DNA from: Paraplanobispora siamensis
GTDB taxonomy: Bacteria > Actinomycetota > Actinomycetes > Streptosporangiales > Streptosporangiaceae
Assembly (NCBI RefSeq): GCF_016863175.1
Contig: NZ_BOOJ01000051.1
Coordinates: forward strand, 62,001-126,000
DNA: 64,000 nucleotides
Direction: 5' to 3'
The notes beneath the pieces were generated by a model. That model saw nothing but the letters and a program-made list of their open reading frames with translations. It ran no database searches and was not told the origin of the DNA. How positions within the stretch are numbered: the first letter of the stretch is position 1; every line of letters starts with the position of its first letter. Positions 1 to 8,363 of the stretch are shown piece after piece. A program made the translations under genes and the position numbers.

Positions 1-733
1 GCTGGACCAGGGTGACCCGGCGGGTCCCGGCCACCAGGTTGGGCAGCAGGGAGAAGTACTGCACGGAGACCTCCACCCGGGGCTCCAGCCCCAGCGTGCC
101 CAGCTGCCGGGTGACCGGCGCGTCGAAGAAGCGCCGGTAGACCGCCCAGGGCAGGCGGGCCAGGTCCTCCATGGTGATGCGCTCGCCGATGTCGGGGTGG
201 TCGGCGGAGACCAGGCACACCCACTCGTCGCGGTACAGCTCCACGGCGGGGAATCCGCTGATCACCCCGTGCGGGACCAGCACGCCGTCGACGCCGCCGA
301 GCACGGTGTCGGTGGCCTCCACGATCCTTCCGTCCATGTTCTGGAAGTGCAGCCGGACGCCGGGCGCCTCGGCGTGCAGGACGCGGGCGAGTTCGGCGCC
401 GAAGACCGCGATCGCGTAGTCGGAGGACAGGATGGTGAAGTCGCGCCGCTCGGTGCCCGGCCGGAAGTCCGCCCGGCTGGTGAACAGCCGCTCCAGCACT
501 CCGCAGGCGTTCGCCGCGGGCTCCCGCAGCGCGGCGCCCAGCGGGGTCAGCTCGTAGCTGTTGCCCTTCCTGGCCAGCAGGTCGTCGGAGAAGTGTCGGC
601 GGAGCCTGGCCAGCGCGGCGCTGGCCGCCGGCTGGCTGAGCCCGATCCGCCTGCCGGCCCGGGTGACGCTGCGCTCCTCCAGCAGGGCGTGCAGGGCGAC
701 CACGAGGTTCAGGTCCAGGCTGGCGAGGTTCAC
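1..733 (-). CDS. LysR-family transcriptional regulator (3' end cut by window edge)
   Basis: This is the N-terminal 244 or so residues of a LysR-type regulator whose usual length is about 300; the C-terminus lies outside the window. The first 60 residues form the winged helix-turn-helix (start MNLASLDLNLVVALHALLEE, then the RAGRRIGLSQPAASAALARL recognition region). The rest is the periplasmic-binding-protein-like effector domain. I chose the GTG at 733 because GGAGGAG lies 6-7 nt upstream. It is divergent from the six-gene catabolic operon starting at 849, the usual arrangement for a LysR activator of an aromatic or organic-acid pathway. The effector is unknown; probably a pathway intermediate (inference). 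Confidence 0.93.
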   Translation of the reverse strand, partial: MNLASLDLNLVVALHALLEERSVTRAGRRIGLSQPAASAALARLRRHFSDDLLARKGNSYELTPLGAALREPAANACGVLERLFTSRADFRPGTERRDFTILSSDYAIAVFGAELARVLHAEAPGVRLHFQNMDGRIVEATDTVLGGVDGVLVPHGVISGFPAVELYRDEWVCLVSADHPDIGERITMEDLARLPWAVYRRFFDAPVTRQLGTLGLEPRVEVSVQYFSLLPNLVAGTRRVTLVQ

Positions 734-752
734 AGCTCCTCCTTCCCGGCGG

Positions 753-795
753 TTATCCGTCCGATGGATTAACGCGATCCGGGGAATCGATTTCC
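753..795. promoter_or_regulatory. Candidate LysR operator region
   Basis: Two dyads lie between the divergent LysR and FAH genes. One is TTATCC (753-758) facing GGATTAA (766-772), which fits the T-N11-A plan of LysR sites. The other is GGGAA (782-786) facing TTCCC (791-795). Assignment to this LysR protein rests on position only. Confidence 0.45.
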
Positions 796-848
796 CAGAT
801 CCGGCACGTTAGCTCAAGGTTAAGGGCACCGCACCGGGAGGAAACACC

Positions 849-1850
849 GTGGAAACACCCCCGCCCCTTGCCGGCCCGTTCGCGCTCGGCACCTTCTCCG
901 CAGGAGACGACTCCGCCTTCCCCGGCCTGGTCACCGATGACCGGGTCCTGGATCTGCGCACCGTCCCCGCGCTCGGCGCGCCGGACCTGACCACGCGGGC
1001 CCTGCTGGAGCGCTGGGACGCCGTCCTGCCGCTGCTGCGGGCCGCCGCCGGATCGCCGGAGGGTACCCGGCTGCCGCTGGCGGACCTGCGGGTGCACGCC
1101 CCGGTCGAGCCCCGGCAGATCCTGCAGTCCGGCGCCAACTACCGCACCCACGTCATCGACCTGGCGGTGGCGCACGAGCCCGCGGACGGCCGCCCGGCCG
1201 AGCAGGTGCGGGCCGAGGTCGCGGCGATGATGGACCGCCGCGCCGCCGAGGACCGGCCGTACGTGTTCATCGGCCTGCCGTCCTCGATCACCGGCCCGTA
1301 CGACGACGTGGTGATCCCGTCCTGGTGCGCGAAGCCGGACTGGGAGCTGGAGCTGGCCGCGGTGATCGGCCGCCCGGCCTTCCGGGTGGCTCCGGAGGAG
1401 GCCCTGGAGCACGTGGCCGCCTACACCATCGCCAACGACCTCACGGCCCGCGAGCTGGTGTTCCGCCGCGACATGCCGGAGATCGGCACCGACTGGCTGC
1501 GGGCCAAGAACGCCCCGACGTTCACCCCGCTCGGTCCCTATCTGGTGCCCTCCGCCTTCGTCGGCGACCCCGGCGACCTGCAGGTGACGCTGCGGCTCAA
1601 CGGCGAGGTCATGCAGGACGAGTCCACCAAGGACATGATCTTCGATGTCGCGCGGCTGGTCTCCTACGTCTCGCAGACCGTGGAGCTGCTCCCCGGCGAC
1701 CTGGTGCTCACCGGCAGCCCGGCCGGCAACGGCGTGCACTGGGGGCGGCTGCTGCGTCCCGGCGACGTGATGGAGGGGACGATCACCGGCCTGGGCGTGC
1801 AGCGCAACCGGTGCGTGGCCGAGGCCGAGGTTTCCCAGGGGGACGCGTGA
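849..1850 (+). CDS. Fumarylacetoacetate hydrolase (FAH) family protein
   Basis: This 333-residue FAH-superfamily enzyme has a non-catalytic N-terminal region of about 80 residues followed by the FAH fold. Visible metal-site signatures are DWELELAAVIG (about residues 161-171) and NDLTARE (about 198-204), with KNAPTFTPLGPY after them. Members hydrolyse or decarboxylate acylpyruvate-type products of ring cleavage using Mg2+ or Mn2+. The GTG start has a GGAGG upstream. It is the first gene of a tightly packed operon (849-6871), and its stop overlaps the next start (TGATG at 1848-1852). A second, shorter FAH paralogue ends the operon, so the two probably act on successive intermediates. Exact substrate unknown. 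Confidence 0.9.
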   Translation: METPPPLAGPFALGTFSAGDDSAFPGLVTDDRVLDLRTVPALGAPDLTTRALLERWDAVLPLLRAAAGSPEGTRLPLADLRVHAPVEPRQILQSGANYRTHVIDLAVAHEPADGRPAEQVRAEVAAMMDRRAAEDRPYVFIGLPSSITGPYDDVVIPSWCAKPDWELELAAVIGRPAFRVAPEEALEHVAAYTIANDLTARELVFRRDMPEIGTDWLRAKNAPTFTPLGPYLVPSAFVGDPGDLQVTLRLNGEVMQDESTKDMIFDVARLVSYVSQTVELLPGDLVLTGSPAGNGVHWGRLLRPGDVMEGTITGLGVQRNRCVAEAEVSQGDA

Positions 1851-2809
1851 TGCCGGACCGGACCGACCCCGAGGGCGCCATCGCCGAGGCCGCCGCGAAG
1901 TACTCCAACTGGGGCCGCTGGGGGGACGACGACGTCCTGGGCACCGTCAACTTCATCGACGAGGCCGGGCGCCGCGCGGGTGCGGCTCTCGTACGGCAGG
2001 GCGTGTCCTTCTCCCTGTCCCAGAGCTTCGACGCCGACGGGCCGCAGAAGGGCTGGCGGCGCCGTACCAACCCGGTGCACACCATGACCGACACCGGCAT
2101 GGAGGCCGTCCACGGAGACCAGGGCTTCCCGCACGGGTTCGGCGGCGCGGACGACGTCATCGCCATGCCGCTGCAGTGCTCCACCCAGTGGGACGGCCTG
2201 GGCCACATCTTCGACCACGGCCGGGCCTGGAACGGCCGCCCCGCCGACAAGGTCGTCACCAGCGAGGGCGACCGGGTCACCGGCATCGAACACCTGGCCG
2301 CCCCCGTCGCGGGCCGCGGCGTCCTGCTCGACGTCGGCCGCGTCCTCGGCGACGACGGCGAGCTGCCGGACGGCTTCGCGATCACCGAGGAGCACCTGAC
2401 CGCCACCGCCGAGGCGCACGGCGTCACGGTCGGCCGCGGCGACATCGTGTGCGTGCGCACCGGGCAGCTCGCCCGGGCCCGCAGCGACGGCTGGGGCGAC
2501 TACGCCGGCGGGCCCGCGCCGGGGCTGTCGTTCACCACCGCCGGCTGGCTGCACCGCACCGAGATCGCCGCGATCGCCACCGACACCTGGGGCTTCGAGG
2601 TGCGGCCGAACGAGTTCGAACACGCCTTCCAACCCCTGCACCAGGTCGTCATCCCCCACCTCGGGCTGCTCATCGGCGAGATGTGGGACCTGGACGCCCT
2701 GGCCGCGCACTGCGCCGCCGACGGCGTCCACGAGTTCCTCCTCGTCGCCGCCCCACTGCCCGTCACCGGCGCGGTGGGATCCCCCGTCAACCCCATCGCC
2801 ATCAAGTGA
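1850..2809 (+). CDS. Cyclase-family protein (kynurenine formamidase-like fold)
   Basis: This 319-residue protein belongs to the cyclase family (PF04199), metal-dependent hydrolases related to kynurenine formamidase and to cyclases of polyketide pathways. The metal motif of the family, usually HxGTHxDxPxH, appears here as a variant, CSTQWDGLGH at about residues 108-117, as in an actinobacterial subgroup that lacks the canonical His. Start ATG 1850 overlaps the stop of the upstream gene, so the two are translationally coupled. The next gene begins 7 nt after the stop. In this operon it probably hydrolyses an amide, lactone or ester intermediate, but the variant metal site makes the chemistry uncertain. 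Confidence 0.82.
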   Translation: MPDRTDPEGAIAEAAAKYSNWGRWGDDDVLGTVNFIDEAGRRAGAALVRQGVSFSLSQSFDADGPQKGWRRRTNPVHTMTDTGMEAVHGDQGFPHGFGGADDVIAMPLQCSTQWDGLGHIFDHGRAWNGRPADKVVTSEGDRVTGIEHLAAPVAGRGVLLDVGRVLGDDGELPDGFAITEEHLTATAEAHGVTVGRGDIVCVRTGQLARARSDGWGDYAGGPAPGLSFTTAGWLHRTEIAAIATDTWGFEVRPNEFEHAFQPLHQVVIPHLGLLIGEMWDLDALAAHCAADGVHEFLLVAAPLPVTGAVGSPVNPIAIK

Positions 2810-2816
2810 GGCCTCC

Positions 2817-3944
2817 ATGACAGCAGTAGGGAACGTCCTCATCGTCGGCGGCGGCACCGCCGGATCGGCCCTGGCGATCCTGCTCGCCCGCGGCGGCGTC
2901 ACCGTGGACATCGCGGAGATCGATTCGAGGCCGGCCGCGCTGGGCTCGGGCATCACGCTGCAGGGCAACGCGCTGCGGGTGCTGCGCGACCTCGGCGTCT
3001 GGGACCAGGTCGGCGCCGCGGGCTTCGCCTTCGACTCCCTCGGCCTGCGGACCCCCGGCGGGGACCTGGTCGCCGAGATCCCCGACGCCCGCACCGGCGG
3101 CCCGGACCTGCCGGCCACGCTCGGCATGAACCGTCCCGAGCTGGCCGCGATCCTCACCAAGGCCGTGCACGAGTCCGGGGCGCGTCTGCGGCCGGGCCTG
3201 ACCGCGACCGCCCTCACCGAGACCGAAGACGGCGTGCGGGCGGAGCTGTCCGACGGGACCACGGCGGCCTACGACCTGGTCGTGGGCGCCGACGGCATCC
3301 GCTCCGCGGTCCGCCGGCTCATCGGCGTCGACACCGCCCCCCGGCCGACAGGTATGGGCATCTGGCGCATCCACACCCGCCGCCCCGGGGAGGTCGAGCG
3401 CACCGACCTGATCTACGGCGGCCCGTGCTTCATCGCCGGGTACTGCCCGACCGGCGAGGACACCATGTACGCCTACCTGGTGGAGAAGGCCCGGCCGCGC
3501 GAGTCGATCGCCGAGGCCGACAAGCCCGCCCGCATGCGGGCCCTGGCCGAGGGGTACGGCGGCGCCTGGGACACGATCCGCGCCGACATCACCGACCCGG
3601 ACCGCATCAACTACACCTGGTTCGAGTCCCTGCTGGCGGAGCGGCCCTGGAACCGCGGGCGCGTCGTCCTGATCGGCGACGCCGCGCACGCCTGCCCGCC
3701 CACCCTGGCCCAGGGCGCCGCCCAGTGCCTGGAGGACGCCGCGGTCCTGGCCGAGCTGCTGCTGGCCGGCGACCGGCTGGACCAGTCGCTGTTCGACGCC
3801 TTCATGGACCGCCGCTTCGAACGGGTGAGGGCCGTGGTCGAGGCGTCCGTGCAGCTGGCCGACTGGCAGCTGAACCCCGTGCCGGACGCGGACGTGCCGG
3901 GCCTGATGGGGCGGATCGCCGCGATGGTGACGCAGCGCCCATGA
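2817..3944 (+). CDS. FAD-dependent aromatic-ring monooxygenase (PHBH fold)
   Basis: This 375-residue class A flavoprotein monooxygenase starts with the FAD dinucleotide-binding motif VLIVGGGTAGSALAILLARG (residues 7-26). It contains the DG motif VVGADGIRSAVR (about 158-169) and the C-terminal FAD motif VVLIGDAAHACPP (about 282-294). Family members hydroxylate aromatic rings with NAD(P)H and O2, often making the catechol-type substrate for ring cleavage. An extradiol dioxygenase three genes downstream would take such a product. The stop overlaps the start of the amidohydrolase gene (ATGA at 3941-3944). No signal peptide or membrane anchor is visible. The ring substrate cannot be read from sequence. 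Confidence 0.9.
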   Translation: MTAVGNVLIVGGGTAGSALAILLARGGVTVDIAEIDSRPAALGSGITLQGNALRVLRDLGVWDQVGAAGFAFDSLGLRTPGGDLVAEIPDARTGGPDLPATLGMNRPELAAILTKAVHESGARLRPGLTATALTETEDGVRAELSDGTTAAYDLVVGADGIRSAVRRLIGVDTAPRPTGMGIWRIHTRRPGEVERTDLIYGGPCFIAGYCPTGEDTMYAYLVEKARPRESIAEADKPARMRALAEGYGGAWDTIRADITDPDRINYTWFESLLAERPWNRGRVVLIGDAAHACPPTLAQGAAQCLEDAAVLAELLLAGDRLDQSLFDAFMDRRFERVRAVVEASVQLADWQLNPVPDADVPGLMGRIAAMVTQRP

Positions 3945-4957
3945 ACACCGCTTCCCTGAACACCGTGCCCATGAGAACCGTCGACGCGCACGCGCACGTG
4001 ATCCTGCCCCAGGTCGAGCAGGCGGTGGCCGGGCAGCCCGGCCTGCAGGAGCACCGGGAGCTGGACGCCCGCCGCAACGGCCCCGAGTCCCTGGCGGTCT
4101 CGGGCCGGATGGTCGGCGAGCGGATCGCCCGGCTCACGCAGGTTCCGGTACGGCTGGCCGACATGGACGCCGCCGGGGTGGACGTGCAGATCGTCAGCCC
4201 GTCCCCGTCGCACTACCACTACTGGGCCGGCGAGGACCTCGCCGAGCGGGTCTGCCGCCTGGCCGGCGAGGGCGTCGCCGAACACTGCGCCCAGGCCCCC
4301 GACCGGCTGTACGGCCTGGGCCTGGTCCCGCTCCGGCACCCCTCGCTGATGGTGGAACTCCTGGACCACGCTCTCGGCCTGGGCCTGAAGGGCGTGGAGA
4401 TCTCCTCCCACGCCCCCGGCCGGGAGTTGTCGGATCCGGCGTACGAGGAGTTCTGGGCGCGGGCGGCGGAGAGCGGGGCGGTGGTCTTCCTGCATCCGTT
4501 CGGCTGCACGCTGGACGAGCGCCTGGACCGCTTCTACCTGTCCAACATCGTCGGCCAGCCGGTCGAGAACGCCGTCGCGCTCTCCCACCTGATCTTCTCG
4601 GGGGTGCTGGACCGGCACCCGGGGCTGAAGGTCCTCGCGGCGCACGGCGGCGGTTACCTGCCCACATACCTGGGCCGGGCCGACCACGGCCGGCGGGTGC
4701 GGCCCGAGGCGCGCGGCTGCGCCGCACCCCCGAGCGCCTACCTGGAGCGGATCTGGTTCGACTCGCTCGTCTACGAGCCCGGCGCGCTGCGCGCCCTCGT
4801 CGGCGCCGCCGGAGCCTCCCGGGTCGTGCTCGGCTCCGACTACCCCTTCGACATGGGCGTCGAGGACCCCGTGGACCGGCTGCGCGCCGCCGGGTTCGAC
4901 CGGGAGACCCGCGACGCGATCCGCGGCGGCAACGCCGCCGCCCTCTTCGATCTCTAA
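3941..4957 (+). CDS. Amidohydrolase-family decarboxylase or hydrolase (ACMSD-like)
   Basis: This 338-residue TIM-barrel metal enzyme has the HxH motif at His17/His19 (VDAHAHVILP), the strand-end histidines in VVFLHPFG and LAAHGGGYLP, and the metal-binding Asp in LGSDYPFDMG. This pattern is that of the amidohydrolase-2 group, which includes aminocarboxymuconate-semialdehyde decarboxylase and resorcylate-type decarboxylases. ATG 3941 overlaps the stop of the monooxygenase gene; an internal ATG at 3971 (MRTVDAHAH) is an alternative. Next to a ring-cleavage dioxygenase it most likely decarboxylates either the ring substrate or the cleavage product. A simple hydrolase role is possible. Confidence 0.87.
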   Translation: MNTASLNTVPMRTVDAHAHVILPQVEQAVAGQPGLQEHRELDARRNGPESLAVSGRMVGERIARLTQVPVRLADMDAAGVDVQIVSPSPSHYHYWAGEDLAERVCRLAGEGVAEHCAQAPDRLYGLGLVPLRHPSLMVELLDHALGLGLKGVEISSHAPGRELSDPAYEEFWARAAESGAVVFLHPFGCTLDERLDRFYLSNIVGQPVENAVALSHLIFSGVLDRHPGLKVLAAHGGGYLPTYLGRADHGRRVRPEARGCAAPPSAYLERIWFDSLVYEPGALRALVGAAGASRVVLGSDYPFDMGVEDPVDRLRAAGFDRETRDAIRGGNAAALFDL

Positions 4958-4969
4958 GGAACAACCACC

Positions 4970-5908
4970 ATGTCCGACCGTCTCATCACCCACCTGCGCC
5001 ACGTCGACCTGGCGGTGCCCGACTACGAGAGGCAGCGCGGGTTCTACGCCGGCGTCTGGGGCCTGACCGAGGTCGCCAACGACTCCGGGATCAGCTTCCT
5101 GGCCGCCGAGGGCTCGCCCGAGCAGTACATCATCCGGCTGCGAAAGGATGAGGACAAGCGCCTCGACCTGGTCGCCTTCGGCGCCGCCGCCCCGGCCGAC
5201 GTCGACGCCCTCGCCGAGCGGCTGCGCGCCGCGGGCGTCCGGCTGATCTCCGAGCCCGGCAAGCTCGACACCCCCGGCGGCGGGTACGGCTTCCGCTTCT
5301 TCGACCTCGACGGCCGCACCGTCGAGGTCTCCGCCGACGTCGCCGTGCGCGCCCACCGCAGGCTGGAGGCCAAGGAGGCGGTGCCGGTGCGGCTGTCGCA
5401 CGTGGTGCTCAACTCCCCCGACATCGACGCCACCCGCGCCTGGTACGAGACCCACCTGGACTTCGCGCTGTCGGACACCCTGGCCCACCCGCGCATGGGC
5501 AAGGTCATGCACTTCATGCGCTGCAGCCCCCGGCATCACAGCATGGCCATCGCCCGCGGCCCGCACGCCTCGCTGCACCACATCAGCTTCGAGCTGCGGG
5601 GCCTGGACGAGTACATGTACGGCACCGGCCGGCTGCTGCGCGCGGGCGTGCGGATGATCTGGGGGCCGGGCCGCCACCTGGCGGGCGACAACACCTTCTC
5701 CTACTTCATGGACCCGCACGGCAACACCGTCGAGTACACCACCGAGCTGGAGGAGCTGGACGAGGACGCCTGGCACCCGCACGTCTACGACTTCTCCCAG
5801 CCCGAGGTCACCGACCAGTGGGGCACCGCCAACCCGATGAACGAGCTCATCGCCAAGGAGTCCTTCAACGACGTCGACCGCGGCGTCTTCGTCGCCCCGC
5901 CGGTCTGA
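4970..5908 (+). CDS. Extradiol ring-cleavage dioxygenase (two VOC domains)
   Basis: This 312-residue protein has two vicinal-oxygen-chelate domains, as in 2,3-dihydroxybiphenyl and catechol 2,3-dioxygenases. The catalytic C-terminal domain shows the expected Fe(II) triad: His in VRLSHVVLNS (about 146), His in ASLHHISFEL (about 208) and Glu in NTVEYTTELEEL (about 259). Such enzymes cleave a catechol beside its two hydroxyls to give a semialdehyde. It is the chemical centre of this operon: the monooxygenase would feed it and the FAH, cyclase and amidohydrolase proteins would process its product. ATG 4970 lies 12 nt after the upstream stop, with AAGGA ahead of it. Confidence 0.9.
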   Translation: MSDRLITHLRHVDLAVPDYERQRGFYAGVWGLTEVANDSGISFLAAEGSPEQYIIRLRKDEDKRLDLVAFGAAAPADVDALAERLRAAGVRLISEPGKLDTPGGGYGFRFFDLDGRTVEVSADVAVRAHRRLEAKEAVPVRLSHVVLNSPDIDATRAWYETHLDFALSDTLAHPRMGKVMHFMRCSPRHHSMAIARGPHASLHHISFELRGLDEYMYGTGRLLRAGVRMIWGPGRHLAGDNTFSYFMDPHGNTVEYTTELEELDEDAWHPHVYDFSQPEVTDQWGTANPMNELIAKESFNDVDRGVFVAPPV

Positions 5909-5935
5909 TCCTCCGATCCCTCGCTGGAGAGCACC

Positions 5936-6871
5936 ATGCGCCTGGCCGCCTACCGCCACCGGGGACTGCGCCGCAGCGGCGTCGTGGACGGCGACGCCGT
6001 CCTGCCCTTCCCCGAGGGGACCGACCTCCTCGACGTCATCCGCACCGGCTCCGTCCCGGACACCGGGGCGGCCGTGCCGCTGGCCGAGGTACGGCTGCTC
6101 CCGCCGGTCGAACCGCCCTCGGTCCGCGACTTCGTCACCTTCGAGGAACACGTCGAGGGCGTGCGCCGCAGCGTGGGCGGCGCGGCGGGCGTCCCCGACG
6201 CCTGGTACGACGCGCCGACCTTCTACTTCACCAACCCCTACGCGATGGTCGGCGCGCACGACGAGGTCCCCGTGCCGCCGGGCTGCCACGCCCTGGACTT
6301 CGAGCTCGAGGTGGCCGCGGTCATCGGCCGCGAGGGCCGCGACCTGTCCCCCGGGCGGGCCCGCGACCACATCTTCGGCTACACGATCTTCAACGACTGG
6401 TCGGCCCGCGACCTGCAGTCGCGGGAGATGCAGGTCGGCCTCGGCCCCTGCAAGGGCAAGGACTCCGCCACCACCCTCGGCCCGTGGATCGTCACGGCCG
6501 ACGAGCTGGAGCCGTACCGCGACGCCGACGGCTTCCTGCGCCTCGCCCTGACGGCCGAGGTCAACGGGGTCGAGGTGGGCCGGGACCTGCTGTCGAACAT
6601 GGGCTGGCCGTTCGAGGAGCTGGTCGCCTACGCCTCCCGGGGCGCGTGGGTACGGCCCGGCGACGTGCTCGGCTCAGGCACCTGCGGCAACGGCGGCTGC
6701 CTGGCCGAGCTGTGGGGCCTGCGCGGCGAGCAGGACCCGCCCCCGCTGAAGCCCGGCGACGTCGTCACCCTCACCGTCGAGGGCATCGGCGCCGTCTCCA
6801 ACACCGTCGTCCCCGGCGCCGCCCCGGAACCGGTCCCGCCCGCCCGCAAGCGCCCCCGCGACCGGCCCTGA
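5936..6871 (+). CDS. Fumarylacetoacetate hydrolase family protein (second paralogue)
   Basis: This 311-residue FAH-family enzyme shows FELEVAAVIGREG (metal-binding Glu pair), NDWSARDLQ and GLGPCKGKDSATTLGPW. It resembles acylpyruvase and 2-hydroxyhepta-2,4-diene-1,7-dioate isomerase types. It is clearly diverged from the operon's first FAH protein (333 residues), so the pair is unlikely to be a recent duplication. Start ATG 5936 is preceded by GGAGAG. It is the last operon gene; just after the stop lie five GGCTCC-like hexamers (6872-6900). Likely role: hydrolysis of the ring-cleavage product to a small acid and an aldehyde or pyruvate. Confidence 0.9.
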   Translation: MRLAAYRHRGLRRSGVVDGDAVLPFPEGTDLLDVIRTGSVPDTGAAVPLAEVRLLPPVEPPSVRDFVTFEEHVEGVRRSVGGAAGVPDAWYDAPTFYFTNPYAMVGAHDEVPVPPGCHALDFELEVAAVIGREGRDLSPGRARDHIFGYTIFNDWSARDLQSREMQVGLGPCKGKDSATTLGPWIVTADELEPYRDADGFLRLALTAEVNGVEVGRDLLSNMGWPFEELVAYASRGAWVRPGDVLGSGTCGNGGCLAELWGLRGEQDPPPLKPGDVVTLTVEGIGAVSNTVVPGAAPEPVPPARKRPRDRP

Positions 6872-6900
6872 CCCCGGCTCCGGCTCCGGCTCCGGCTCCG
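6872..6900. repeat. Short hexamer repeat, about five copies of CCGGCT
   Basis: A tandem CCGGCT hexamer follows directly after the catabolic operon's stop codon. A similar GAGCCG hexamer array occurs at 16078-16107 inside the DUF6153 gene. No function is evident; replication slippage is likely. Confidence 0.6.
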
Positions 6901-7004
6901 TGAGCCGATCATCCCGGAGTCGCACACGGCACCGGGCCTCCGCCCGGAGTAGCAGGTGAAGCCGGACGTTCGGACGAAGCCGGGCCCGCGCGTGATCGAA
7001 AATC

Positions 7005-8159
7005 ATGGGCGGCATGAAAATCAAGATCACGCGCGGCGCCGGCATCGCGGGCGCCGTCACGGCGGGCCTGCTCGCCCTTCTGGCGGCCGTACCCGCCCAC
7101 GCCGCCGCCCCGGCACGACTCGAACCCGCCCCGGACGCGAGCCTGGTGCTTCCCGCGCCGACCGGACCCCGGCCGGTGGGGACGGTCCGCCTGCACCTGG
7201 TCGACCGCGGCCGCCCCGACCCCTGGGTGCCCGCGGAGAAGACCAGGCAGCTCATGGTCTCGCTGTGGTACCCGGCCGAGAAGGGCGGCGGCCGGCCCGC
7301 GCCGTACATGACCGACCAGGAGGCCGCGGCCCTGCTGGAGGGCCAGAAGGTCACCGGTGTCCCGAGCCGGGCGGTCAGCGGCGCCAGGACGCACGCCGTC
7401 GCCGGGGCCCGTCCGGCGGGGCGCCGGGGCACGCTGCCGCTGGTGGTGCTCTCGCCCGGGTTCACGATGCCGCGCTCGTCGCTGACCGCGCTGGCGGAGG
7501 AGCTGGCCAGCCGGGGTTACGTGGTCGCCGGCGTCGACCACGTCCACGAGTCGTACGGCACCAGCCTGCCCGGCGGCCGGCTGGCCCGGTGCGCAGCCTG
7601 CGCGGAGCAGGAGGCCGACCCGTGGGCGTTCGGCGCCAAGGCGGTCGCGGGACGGCAGGCTGACGTGTCGTTCGTGCTCGACGAGCTGCTCGGCAGGCAC
7701 CCGGTGTGGAAGGGCGCCCGGCTCATCGACCGCTCGCGCGTCGGCATGGCCGGGCACTCGCTGGGCGGTTCGAGCACGTCCTGGACGATGCTGAAGGACG
7801 GGCGGGTGCGCGCCGGGGTCAACATGGACGGCACCTTCTTCGCGTCCCTCCCGGCCGGGGGCCTGGCGCGGCCGTTCATGCTGATGGGGGCGGGTGAGAT
7901 CCACGAGCCGGGCGGCCAGGACTTCACCTGGGGCCGCGACTGGGCGCTGATGACGGGCTGGAAGCGCTGGTTCTCGGTGAAGGGCGGCGACCACGTCTCC
8001 TTCACGGACTATCCGCTGCTGGCCGGGCGGACGGCCAGGGAGCTGGAGGTCACCCGGGCCTACGTGACCGCCTTCATGGACCGGCACCTGCGCGGGCGCG
8101 GGCGGGAGCTGCTGGACGGGCCCTCCCCGGCCTTCCCCGAGGTGGCGTCCTGGAAGTGA
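7005..8159 (+). CDS. Secreted alpha/beta hydrolase (lipase or PAF-acetylhydrolase-like)
   Basis: This 384-residue protein has an N-terminal signal peptide (basic MKIKITR, hydrophobic AGAVTAGLLALLAAV, cleavage after AHA). An alpha/beta-hydrolase fold follows, with nucleophile elbow GMAGHSLGGSS at about residues 247-257. The pattern resembles bacterial homologues of platelet-activating-factor acetylhydrolase. It probably hydrolyses esters outside the cell. ATG 7005 is followed by a second ATG at 7014 (MKIKIT), which gives a more typical signal peptide; neither has a strong ribosome site. It is monocistronic and separate from the catabolic operon. Confidence 0.82.
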   Translation: MGGMKIKITRGAGIAGAVTAGLLALLAAVPAHAAAPARLEPAPDASLVLPAPTGPRPVGTVRLHLVDRGRPDPWVPAEKTRQLMVSLWYPAEKGGGRPAPYMTDQEAAALLEGQKVTGVPSRAVSGARTHAVAGARPAGRRGTLPLVVLSPGFTMPRSSLTALAEELASRGYVVAGVDHVHESYGTSLPGGRLARCAACAEQEADPWAFGAKAVAGRQADVSFVLDELLGRHPVWKGARLIDRSRVGMAGHSLGGSSTSWTMLKDGRVRAGVNMDGTFFASLPAGGLARPFMLMGAGEIHEPGGQDFTWGRDWALMTGWKRWFSVKGGDHVSFTDYPLLAGRTARELEVTRAYVTAFMDRHLRGRGRELLDGPSPAFPEVASWK

Positions 8160-8363
8160 GGTGCGCCGCGGGTCGTCCGTGAGAATCGGGGTTCTGGGTT
8201 CCGGCGGGGCGGCCGGTGCGCCGAAGCCGCACGAGAGCGGTGCGCCGTACTCCTAACCTAGGACGGTACGAACCGCCCCCACGGGGCCCGGACCGCGCCG
8301 GCCGGGCCCCGTGGCGGCACCGCCCGTTCCCGCGAACCCGCCTGCAAGGAGAGCTCCGACGCC

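Noticed and set aside
3611-6370. Open frame of 919 codons on the minus strand
   Set aside because: It is antisense to four well-motivated genes of the catabolic operon and has the Gly/Val/Arg-rich composition of a high-GC shadow frame; no family motif is present.
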